Shown in pieces: positions 42,201-54,200 of a DNA stretch of 64,000 nucleotides. A program made the position numbers and the translations under genes. The notes beneath the pieces were generated by a model. That model searched no databases and was not told where the DNA came from. It saw only the letters and a list, made by a program, of their open reading frames with translations. The stretch comes from Endomicrobiales bacterium (GTDB taxonomy: Bacteria; Elusimicrobiota; Endomicrobiia; Endomicrobiales; JAFGGC01), in NCBI GenBank assembly GCA_016930715.1, contig JAFGGC010000001.1, positions 1 to 64,000 of the forward strand, given 5' to 3'. Within the stretch, counting starts at the first letter, position 1; each line of letters starts with the position of its first letter.

Positions 42201-45200
42201 CCTTCTTCAAGGCCCCTCCTATCTCTATGGCCCGCGGCATGTCGTCAAGTGAAGCTAGGATCGGGGCGAAAATACCCATTCCTTTGGTCATGTCTTCGCC
42301 CTTTTTGAGGGTTAAAAGCCCCGGATCGACGAGGGCGAACGTGTGCCTTGCGACGTCGACTATCATCATCCGGCGGTCGCCGGGCTTGTAGTTAAGGTAA
42401 ACCTTGTGCTGTTTATCCGTTCTCGTGTCCTTCATCCAAACGAAAAAGTCCTTTTCGTCCCTGAATATGCCTATCTTCTTGAGTTCCGAGGCCGGAAGCG
42501 CGAGTATCGAGCCGACCGTCCTCAAATTGTCGAAATCAGCTTCGGCCATCGCCTCGGGCATCCTGCCGGGATAGGTCTTCATACCCCATTCCCTTATATG
42601 CTTGGCGCGTTCGCGGACAATGGCGTCGCCGTACGCGTAGCTGTACTCCCGGCCGTCCACGTTCATCCTCTGAGTCCTGAACACGCTTGGTATCAGCATG
42701 TCAAGAAGGCCTTCCGCTTCTATTTCCATGTAGTGTTTTGCCTTGCCCCTGAAATAGGCCATTATGCTGTCGCCTTCGCGCACTTTGAGGCCCGTTTCAG
42801 GTATGGTTCTTGGCGCCTTTTCGCCTTCTCTAAGTATCGTTACCGCCGGAAGCGTCAGGCTCATCTGCCTGAATCCTTCCTTTACGGGCACCCTCAAGGA
42901 AACCTGTGCGGCGCCCTTTCCTATCTCGGCGCCGTAGTATTCCATTCCGTATATGTTCTTCTGGTAACCCGCCGACACCGTGACGCCTTTGGCCTTCACG
43001 CTTACCTTGGCCGACCTTGTCGCCTGGGTGCCCTCCGCATCCACCCTTACTGGCCCGAGGTTAACGCTGCCCCGCGCGCCGTACAGCGTCTTTTCCAGCC
43101 CGTTGAACTCGGAGGTATCCTTGAACCAGCCGCCGAACAGGGCGAGCTTATTGCCTTTACGGTCGTCATATCCCATGTCAAGCTGGGCGGAATAAAACTG
43201 TTCGCCCGCTGAAATCATTCTCTGCGTATCCCGGGTAACGCCGGTCAGCTGCTGCCTGTCGAACTCCTCCCAGGAAAGGGTTTCGACCCTGTTCTTGGAC
43301 GTCGAAAGCATGCCGCCCCTGAAACCCGCGAAGAAATTCTTCGCGAACTGGTCCCTCACGTGCACGCTGTGAGCGTGTATGAACCCGCCTTTTTTGTCTA
43401 AACTGAAATCGACATAGCCCGAATACCCGAGCGTCAGCCCGCCGGCGGGGTTTGCCGCGAAATTCTCGAAGAGCACCATTCGGTATTCGGTGGAAGGTTC
43501 GTCTACCGCCTCCCCTCTTTCCATGTCCCATCTTTCTAAGTTCCTGAAGCGCGTGACGAGCTCCGCCTGCGAGACGGAAACCCAGCCGTCCCCCTCTTTT
43601 CTCATCAGCATGCTCATTCCGGCCGTGGACCACCTGGGCACGACCTTCCCTTCCGGGTCCTTTGTCGTTTCCCTTATGCCGAAAACGCCTATGTCGAAAT
43701 TGAACCCCATCGCCCTCCATAGGTCCCTTGTCTGCATTATGTTGCCGCTCGCGCCGTTGACAAGCATGTGTTCGTAGACCGTGTCGGGGTTCTTGGTGCG
43801 GGCCATCTCCCTCAAGTCCCCGGTGCCCACGAAATACGGCATCGAGACGTCGAGCTGGTCCTTCAAGAGCTCCCTTATTTCCTGTTCCTTGGCCTGTATT
43901 TCGCGTATTTTAGCGTCCACGACCCTGTTCTGCTCAAGGAAGGTGAACATCGCGTCGATGTTCCTTTCAAGCTGCTTGACGAGCTCGGCGTTGACGTCCT
44001 TCGAGTTCTGTATCTGGTCCCATATGGACATTATGGCGTCCCTTCTCCAGTCAAAGTACCTCTGCCTGCTTTCCCATGTCCTTATCATGTAGTCAAGGTA
44101 CGCCTGCGCTATCTCTATTTCTCCGGTAAGCCGCTCTATCTCGGCTTCTATCTCTTCCCTTCGCTGTTGTAGCGAACCGACCTGGTTCTGCGCGGCGGGT
44201 ATCAGACTCCCTCGGAGGTCCCTTTCCCTTGCCAGCATCTCGGGAAGCTTCACGTCCTTTAGGAACTGCAGGTACTCCCTCGCGCTCACGAGCTGTATCT
44301 GCCAGTAGTTCTCGCCCCGCCTCAGCACGTCCAGTTCTTCGTCTATCAACTCAAGGTAGTCCTCGGCTTCTCTAAGGCGTATCTGCCAATAGTTTTGTTC
44401 TATGCTCAGGAGGTATATCTCGTTCTGGTCCGTGGCTATAGCGGCCTCGTCAGCGGGGATCTCAACGTCCCTGAGATTCAAAGCCGCGGTTTTCAATGCG
44501 CCGTCAGGCCAGGCATCTATGTCTCTTGTACCGAATAGAATCTCGCCGGCGTCAACTATGGCAAGAAGGTCGGCCTCATCCTGGGCAAGCTCTGCCTGGT
44601 CGTCGGCAAGCTGCTGCGGCCAGTAAACCTGGGCATCAGCAATTTCCTGAGTGCATCTGGCTATCCAGCCTACGGTTTCATTGCGCTGGTTCTGCCAGTA
44701 GTCCCGCGCTTCGTCTATCTGCCTCTCGTACCACGCGAGCGAGCCTTCCCTGTCGGCCGAACCGTTCTCGAGAAGGTTGATGTGGCCGCGCACCCCGGGG
44801 ATGTTGTCGTCATTCCACTCGTTGCCCGGCACGAACCTTGTACGCCCATTTTCGTCCTCAACGAATTTTCCTCTTTGGTAAGACCGGCTTGTCAACCTGT
44901 CCAATTCGCCTTCAAGCGTGCCAAGCCAGTTCTCGGCTTCACGGATTTCCTGCTCAAGCGGGCTGAGACGCGGTCCTTCTTCGCCGTCGGGATCCGTTAT
45001 GTAGTCCTGAAGCCGCTTCTGCAGGTCAATGAAGTACTGCAGGCCCTGCCTCGCCCTTTCGGGGTCGGACTGGGACCTCGCGAACTCGTTCCACGCTTCC
45101 ATTGTCCGGGGCAGGTTGGTGGTGAACGCCGCCGGGTCGTCAAGGATGGCAATCATTGACGAGATTTCCGCGGCGCGGGCCTGGGAAAGGTTGTAGTTTT

Positions 45201-48200
45201 GGACGAAATCCGGAGCGCCATCGGTCCAGCCCGACGGATTGTTCAACCTGCCGAGGTAACCGTTGGCTGCCTGAAGCTCGGCCTGAGTATCCGCAAGCTG
45301 CTGATTGAGGCCCGCGAGTCTTTCCCTGTAGTAGTCCCTGGTGACTTCGTTAGTGGCGGCTGCAAGCCTCGACTCGAAATCCCGTATTCTTTCCTGTATA
45401 TCGCTTATTCTTTCGTTAATCAATCTTACGCCGTATTCGGCGTTTGCTACCTCGTAGCGATACCTGCCTATGGCGCCGGTTTCGCTGACGTTTATCGGCC
45501 TGGGCCTGCCGGTGGCCTCGTCCACGTCAGGCCTGCCGTCCGTGTCCACGTCGGGTTGTCCGTCCCCGTCCTGATCGTCGAGATAGACTATCCTCTCCAT
45601 ACCGGCCTGCTCGCCTCTCAGGGGCTCTATTTCAACGCTGAACTGCTGCGACCAGAAATCGGCGCCGAATATGGCGTCAAGGCGCTGTCTCACCTGTTCC
45701 CTGTTGAACGTGGTCCTGCCTATCTGCCTCATCATCTCTTCGAGGGCGGCACGCGCCTGGGTCGTTTTTGCCACGCTCCTCAGCTCGCCGATAAGCTTCC
45801 AGTATTCGGAGTACAGGCGGCCTTTCTCGCCGGTCACGAGGCCGCGCTTGACTTCTTCCGGCGGCGGCGTTGTGGTTTCCCTGCGGGCCTTGTCCGCCGG
45901 TATCTCCGGCGGGGCGGCTTTTGCCGTCTTCGCCGCCTCGGCCTGCCGCGCCTGCAAGGTCTCAATCCTCGGGAGCAGCGCCTGCAGAAGCCCTATGCGC
46001 TTGGCGGCCGACTGGGCGTCGCTCTCGTTTTCCTGGATCATCGTGTCGAGGTTGCTGCTTATCGAACGGAATTTCTGTTCGGCCTCCCTGTGCTTGTTGA
46101 CGAGGGAAGCAATCTCTTTTCTTTGAGAGGGCACCTGTTTTGTTTTCTCCGCAAGCAATTCATTCAGCGTGTCAATTGTTTTTCGATACGCGTCCCTCTT
46201 CTGCGGATTCCTTTCGGCTTTCATCTCTTTCTCGGTCGCCGGAATGCTTTCCCTGAGGTTTGCTATTTCTCTTTCCAGTGCGGCAAGCTCGTACCTCGCG
46301 CTGGCTATCTGATGTATGTATCTGCCTATCGTGCCGGATTTCTTAAGATCGATCGGCTTGGGTTTTCCGTTTTTATCAAGGTCCACCATTTCATCGCCAT
46401 CCACGCTACCGTCTTTATAGACTATTCTTCTTACCGCGTCTCCCTTTAGCTTCATTTCTTCTATCTTGGCCCGCCTTGATTCAAACGACGCCGCCCAGTA
46501 TTCGGACTTTGCGAGGGCACTAAACATCTGCCTGAGCGATTCGACATTGACTTCCTCGATGGGCCTGCTCATTTCCCTGACTATGGCGTTCAGTTCCGCG
46601 ATTGCCTTCTTGTCCTTCGTCGTGCGCCTCAGGTCGGCTATCAGCCGCTGGAACTCCCTGGCTACCTCTTCTCTTGAACGCGCTTCAGACTTGAAATCCC
46701 TCGCGGGCGCTTCCGCTTCGCGTTCCCTGCGCGCCTCGGCTTGTCTCTCGGCGGCAAGCCCGCGTTCAACCGGCGCGAAGACCGGCGCCTCACCCGCTAC
46801 CGCTTCGTCCGGTACCGTTATCGTCTCGCCGGGCGCGAACGGGAGGATGTTCAGTTCCTCACCGAGGCCGCTTTCGACCCTCGCGCCTCGGTCAGTCATC
46901 GGGTTGTTGGCAAATTCGAGTATCAGCGGGACGCCGTTCTCGAAGGACAGCATCGTGCCTTCGGGAAGCGTTATTCTATTGCCGTTGTCATAGGTTATTT
47001 CGGTTATCGCCTTTCTTCCGGGCCTTGTCCCGAAGGGATCGCCGACCACGTAGGGTTTCTTTACCGTGTCAAGGTCGTATATGAGCCTAGTCGGGGCGAC
47101 GCCGGGGTTGGTGCTGTAGGCGATGGCCCGCGGTATCCTCATCTTTCCGTCAAAAACTATCCTCTTGCCTTTTCCGAGGGCACTGGCGTCCACTTCCCTG
47201 TCAACCACTATCTCTATCGTCCTCTTTTTGCCTTCAAGGCTGTCAGCTTTGCCGGTTTCTGTCAGCACAACCGTGAATGCGTGCTCCTTGCCGTCGTCGA
47301 GCTTGGCACCCGTCTTCGGATCACGGTATTCCATCCCGTAGCGCATCAGCGCGAACTTCATTGAGGATATCATGTGGTCGCCGGTGTACGGGTTCATACG
47401 CGCGCCGTATTTCGTGTAAACCGTAGCCGGTATCCGCGAGACGTCGTCGTACAGCTGCACCCGGCCCGTCGAAGGGTCTATCTCACCGCCCCAGTCGCTG
47501 TGCTCGACCGCGCGTTTTATCTCGCTCAGGTTGTCTATCTGAAGTATCGTGGGAAGCGCGACCATGCCGCCGTCTTCCTGCCACCAGCCCACTCTGTCGA
47601 GGAACCTGCGGGTTATGACATTGCCCCTCTCGTCCTTGGGGAACATCAGCTGTTCCGATATGATGACGTCTTTATATGTCCTTACCTTTTTGCCGTCAAC
47701 GGTTTTTTCTTCCATTGACTCCATGTCTCTTTTGATTATGTACTGGTACTCGCCGCGCCTGAGGGCGAAAAAGGCGAAACGCGGGTCGTCTGACGCCGCC
47801 GACTCGAGCGCCTCCTTGAACGCCATCCTGTGCGTCTCGCCCAGGTAGACTATGGCGTCGAAGTTTTCCTTGTGGGCGCCGAACAGCCTGCTTATGTTGC
47901 CGAGAATGAACTTGCTTACCCTTTCATATGGAAGGTCGATGTTGATGAGACGCACGGTCTCCGGTTTCGCGTTTTTCGTAGGGATGAGTTCACCGTTTTC
48001 GTCGTACTCATAGTTATATACGCCTTTGGGCAGTTTTATGCCTATGGCCCTTCTGACAATGTTGCCCTTGTCCGTGAAAAGCACTCCGCCTCTTTCCTGA
48101 AGCTCCGCCATCTTGGGCGCGGAATATATGTCAGCCGCGGAATCAGCCACCGCAAGGGCGATGTTGGTGAGCCGCATCGCCTTCGAGAAGAAACCCGCGC

Positions 48201-51200
48201 TTTGAATGACTTCTGCATCGCCTTTTCTTATCTCGTCGACGAGGCCTCTCGTGGCGTTGGCAAGGTTTATCCAGGCGCCGTACTTGCCGCCCACTCCGAG
48301 GCCGATACCGAGCTTGCCTAAATCGCCTCCGACACCCAGCTGGCTCAGTTTTCCTTCGTAGACCGCGTTGTAGAGGTAGTTGCCTATGTTTATGTAAACG
48401 GTGAGGAGCTTGCGCATTTCGGGGTCTTTCGTCCTTGAAAGAGTGTCCTGAAGAAGGTCGATGCGTTTTTTAAGAAAGAGCTTGTTCTCTTCGTCCGCCT
48501 GTACTATCGACTCAAGGTTCATCTCGCGGTACTCGAGTTCGGAGTGCACGAAACGTTCTTCCATTTTCTTAAGCTCTTCACTGCTGACAAAATCCTGATC
48601 TGGGCTCGATTCGGCCACGGAAAGCGGGTTGAAATCCTTGTTGGCCATCGCGAACCACAACGAGGAAATAATAGCGTCGCCCCTTGCCGTGCGTATGCCG
48701 GAGAAACCCGTGGGTATGTTTTCCCTCGTGCCGTAGGGCAGTATGCCGTCGTCCGAGGCGACCTCGATGGAGTTCCTCAGTTCCTCGGCGAACTTGACGT
48801 CGCCTGCGCGCCGCGCCGCGAGCACGGCCATTGCCGACCACTCGAAACTTCCGAGCTCAAGGCGTTTCGAATAGTCTCCGAAAGCTATGATGGTCCTTAT
48901 CTGTATCTTGCCCTTTTTCGGATGCTCGTAATCGGTCTTTATGCTGAAATTCTTCTTGGCGTACTCGACGAGCTCTTTTGCGAGGTTGGGATGGTCCGGA
49001 TGTATCTCGTTGACCCTGTCTCCGAGAATGAGCACGGCCATCGCCCAGAGGTCGGAAGCCGTCTGCGCTTCTATTTCGCCGGTCACGAGGTCATAACCGG
49101 AATTGAAGTACCCTTTCTTCGGGTCGTAGGCTTTCTTTATGGACTCGAAAAGCTTGTCCCGTTTCACGAGGTACGATTCGTCTCCGGTTATCTTGTGCAG
49201 CCACTCGTAGGCCGCGTAGCCGGATATGAGGTGTTCCGTCGATACCTTCTGGTAGGCGAGCTCTTCGGCGTCGTCGGAGACCCTGAAAACCGCCGAGCCG
49301 TCGGCGTTGTCCACCCAGAAGTTCTCCGTCAAATACTGTTCGATGTTTTTGGCTATATGCGCGTAGGACTCGTTTGAGCCCCTGTTCTGCTCGTAATTGG
49401 ATATCGCGATTATCACGTGCACGAGGGGGCCGGCCATTTTCATTCGTTCGGCTTCGGACAGCTCCGACAGGTTGTATGCGGTGAAGTAGCCGTCGCTTCC
49501 GTCGCCGAAAACCGCCGTGAAGGCTCTTATCATCTCGGCTGCTCTGGCGGGGTCGGCTTTCGCGTAGTTGCTGAGGCTCGTGGCAAAGTCGTAGATGTAT
49601 AACCTTCCGTACTGGGTCGCGTCGCCCGAATACGACACGGGCAGTTCCTTGACGCGGTCTATCATCTCGAGCTTATCCACGAACATGCCGTATTTCTTGT
49701 AAACTTCGGCGCGTTCGGCCGGCGTCATCAGGCGTTCGGCAATATTTACCGACATCTCCTGCATGAAATCCACGCCCGTGGCCCTTCCGAAAACCTTGTA
49801 TATGGCGTCCACCGCCGCGATGCCCGCGGTCACGTAGGCAAGCTTGTCTTTTTCTCTTTCGGCGTCTTCGGGGGTCAGTATCCTTGACCTTTCCGTTAGG
49901 AGCCTTATCCCTCCGAGGAATATGCCGCTTCTTTCCTCTCCGTCCTCGTTCCAGGAGATCTCGACCACGAAGCTCGTGCCCTTTTTCGGGTCGCGCTGGT
50001 AGGCGTCAATGTCACTTATCTCAGCGCCTTTCACTCTCTGTCCCCTGGCGTCAACGGAAAGCTCATAATACTTTATCGTCTTGCCTTCGACGAAATTGAG
50101 GACGTCGTCATAGGAATAAAAATTCTGTATCCTTGAGAAATCGGATTCGTTGACGAGAACGCCGTAGCCGGCTCCCGTGCCGAACAGCTCGCGCATGTTG
50201 CCCTTTATGTTTGCTACGACATCCCTGTTTATCAGGGTGTTCCGCGGCGCGGGAGCGGCCGCCGTTTCGGCCGGCGAAACCGTTTCCGCCGTTTCGGCCT
50301 CCGCGGGCCGGGTTTCGGCGAACCTCGCCTTCGCGGCGTCCGATATGCCGAGCCTGAACGGGTTGACGTTTTCCTTCGCAAAATGGTACCAGACACTTGA
50401 AGCGAGCGACGGGTTGTCGGTCGCGTCTATTCCGTGCGTGGTGTCTATGTCGCGGTCGGCGTAGGGTATCATCCCGCCGGTCGAGCCAGAAAAACCTTCA
50501 AGCTTGCTTATGAGCTCGTCGGCTCTCGCGTTGTCGCCCAGTTCCCTGATGGCGAGGGCCATCTGCATCGAGCCTTCCCACCAGGTCGCCTCTTTTCTAT
50601 CCGTGAAATCGAAACCCACTTCGGTGCCGGCTTTTTCATCAGCGTACTTCACGAGCCCGCTCCTCTGCTCCCCGCTTAGAAGGTCGCCTAGCGCGAGCGC
50701 TCCCCACGAATGCGTGTCGGTGGCAAACGCCGTGTCGCCGGCGCCCCTGTTAAATCTTCCTTCCTGCGCGTTATACGCGTTGTGCCTGAGCCACTGCCCT
50801 ATCCTGTCCCTGGCTTCTTCGTACTTTTTCTCTCCGGTCTGCTCGGCAAGCATGTTGAAAAACGAATAGGCGCTTATATTATGTTCGGTGAAATTGCCCT
50901 TCAACCCTTCGCCGGCCCTTATGCTTCCATCGTCCGAACGGAACTTGAGCAGGTAATCCGCGACGTCGCCGGTAAACTCGCTGAACTGCCTGTCGCCGGT
51001 AACGGCCTCATACTGCGCAGCCGCCATTCCTATCCACGCTATCTCGCCGGTTTTTTCAAGGTACTCGGCCGGTTTTCCCGTGCCCACGTCGTAAGCGGTG
51101 AATATCCTGCCGTCGGCCGCGAAATGGTAATAATAGAATTCGAGTATTTTCCTCGCCGTTTCCCCGTCGCCGCGGGAAAGCGCGTCCATCACCGCCAGGG

Positions 51201-54200
51201 ACTGGTCGTACGTGTTGCCGAAATTGCGCAGGGAATCGGATTCCGGCACGTCATAGCTCCTGACGAGCCCTGTCCTGCCGCGGCCGTCATAAACGGAATC
51301 GGATATCTTTTCTTCGAACGTCCTTTCCCTTTCGGGGACAACCGCCCTTGCACGCTCCCTTTCCCTTTCGCGCGATACTGCCGGCTTCACTATTCTTTCG
51401 GCCGCATCGCGGGCCACCTTCACGGCCGGCACCGCCGATATGACCGGCGCCGCAACCGGAGCCGCGGTCGCCTCGGGAGCCAACCGCGTTATGGGCGTTT
51501 CTGCGGGCACCGCCGCCTTTTCTTTGGCGGCGACGTCGGCTCTGGCCACCGGGAAGATGCTGGTGTTGAGAACCGCCGAAATGCTCTGCCTGACCGATGC
51601 CACGAGTGTCACGCCCTTTTCTTCCTTGGGACCCACGAAAGTCTCGACCGTCCTTTCGCGCACTCTTTCCATACGCTGGTTAAAGGCATTTTGCGCTTTT
51701 ACGGTCTTGTCGTGCGCCCTGACCTGCCTGAAGGCGTCGCGCCAGGTTGCTATCTTTACCCTGGACTCGATGGGCCTGCCGTCCGCGTCCTGCGCGGCAT
51801 AGACTATCTCTCCGTTCCATATGCCGGAAAGGATTTCCGGCGAATGCATCACGTATGACTGCACGTCTCCGACTACCGGCACGCCGTCGAACCACATGCT
51901 GAAATCGCTCACAAGGGTATTGAATGACCCGAGCATTCCTCCGCGTGCGGCAAACCGGCCGAAGAAATCGTCTTCGGAGAACAACCTTACTCCGGTCGAG
52001 GCCACGCCGTGCCCCTGTTCGGCGTGGGCGCCTTCTATGGTCTGTCCGAGCTGGCCGAGAACGTGGAACTCGATGCCGAATATTTTTGAAACTATGTTGT
52101 CAAAAAAGCCCATCTGGCCGAGCACTATTGAAATTTCCGTGTTGACGAACCACATCGAGAACCAGCCCGTTACAAGGCCCCGCCAGAAAGCCGAACTGTT
52201 TATGACCTGGGCCCTCGCTCCTTTTCTGGCGTCTTTGACGATTTCGCTGATCTCCGCTACCTTGTCCTGCGCTTCGAACGGCGGGGCGTTGGGGTTGAGC
52301 TGCGTCAGGAGCGCCCTTATCTGGTCTTTCTGCACGCCGTCGGCGCGGACAATCCGGTAATTGGAAGCTTTCCATTCGTCGTGCCTCAGCGCGGCTGATA
52401 TGACGGTGATAACGGCGTTTTTCTGTTCTACTGAAAGCTTGTCATTGGCAAGCTGGACTTCGAGAAAAGCTATCAGGGTCGCGCCGTCCCACGACCACTG
52501 GATGAATTGGCCGTTCTTGTCAAGGAAGCCTTTAACGGGCATATAACCGTGTTTTTCCGGCGCCTCGGCTACTGCGTTTGATTCGGTTTCAAAGCTCTTG
52601 ACATAGACCGTCTTTTTTGTCTTTTTATCGTATTTCGCGAATTGTTTTTCGGCCATAGCGCCTTCAAGACCGAGATCCTGCTCGTCAAGCAGCTGGTTTC
52701 TCTTGTCCCTTGTCATCCGCCAGAAGCTTCTTACGGCGACGGTGATGAGCGGGCTGAGCATAGCGTGGACCGTGAGGCTCTGAAACAGGGTGCCGAAAAC
52801 CGGCGTGGTAAACATCCACAGGGCCGCCCCTTCCGAAATGAAGGGCATCAGCACGTTCATCCCGAGCAGGCCCGGCCCGGCCACGAAGTACAGGGCTATG
52901 AGCGCCGCCGGAAGAAGCGACATCCGCGCCACGTGCCAAACGACGGCCCTCTTGTGCGCCTTGAGCATGGCTTGATACTGCCGCTCAGCCTGCTCTCCGG
53001 TTTTGGCCAGTTGCGGCTTCGCGGGCGCCCATTTATACGTTATGTAAATGTAGGCGATCGCTATCGGAACAAGGATTATCGGCGCCGCCACGGCAAATTT
53101 TATGATTGTCCCTGCGATTATCGTGCTTGCTATGAAAAGGCTCGCCCTTTCCTTGAGGAACCTGAGGTGCGCTGTCACGAGAAGGACGTTTGATATGGAT
53201 TCCAGACCGCCGAAAAGCTCCTTTGCCTTGCGCGCTATGCCGGACTGGCGCCTCTGTCCCTGCATCTCATCCCTGATGTTGTTGGCAACTACGGGAGCGT
53301 CAAGGTAATTGTTTCTGTTTGCCCCGAACCAGTGGTATGAAATGGCCGAGAACACGTGCCTCAGGTAAAACCCGTGAAAGAGATGAAGGGCCATTCCGCC
53401 CAGCGCCGTTACAAGGACGGTTATGCCTATCGTTTTTCCGGCCTTGGCGAGCTGTTTTTGCTTCGCGTCAGCGAAAGCTTCCTTGAAAGCCTTCATCGCG
53501 TCGAGCTTTTCAATCTTTTCGCCGTAACGGCTGCGCACGAAATAGTTGAAGTTCGCCCGCTCAAGCCGCCTGAATACGAGCCACCAGTTGGTCCCGTTGC
53601 CGAAGAGATTGGCTATAGTGCCCTCGTTCTCACCCTGTTTTCTAAGCGAGTCCTTTATCACGTCTTCTATGGACATCCCTTCCTTTGCCAGCCCCGCGTA
53701 TTTATTCAGGACATACGCCTTGGCGTCTTCGTTGGCTTTGGAAGAACCCAAAAGGTGGCGCACGCTTATCGAAAGGCGCGCCATCGAATCGGCAATTCCA
53801 CCCTCGGAGCGGGACATAATGAATACCTTCACTGCCGCCGCAATGCCTATGACGCTGAAGAATACCGGCGCGACAAGAACGGCCTTCCCTATGAAGGTAA
53901 GGACGACTATGCCTGCTATCGAAAGCGGTACGACCACGCCTACGACCCACGTGATTTTATTAATGAGCGATTCGGAGGTCTTCTTTACGACTTTCTCGGC
54001 TTTCACCGGTTTTGCTTCCTGTGCGGCCGATTTCACGCGCGGCTGTGCGGGCTGTTCTGTCCGTTCTGCATCGGCTTTCTGTCTGCGCGCTTCTTCTTTA
54101 CTTGTCATCTTCGCCGTGACTTCGGGCTGGAGCTCCGCTTTCGCCACCGGCGTGCCGTGGACGAGCATGTTGACGGCGTCGGCGATGTCGCCTATTGAAA

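Noticed and set aside
47000-48600. A named enzyme domain between the second toroid and the coiled coil of GP2
   Set aside because: Segments such as AIVYLGETHRMAF looked suggestive, but I found no ordered set of family motifs.
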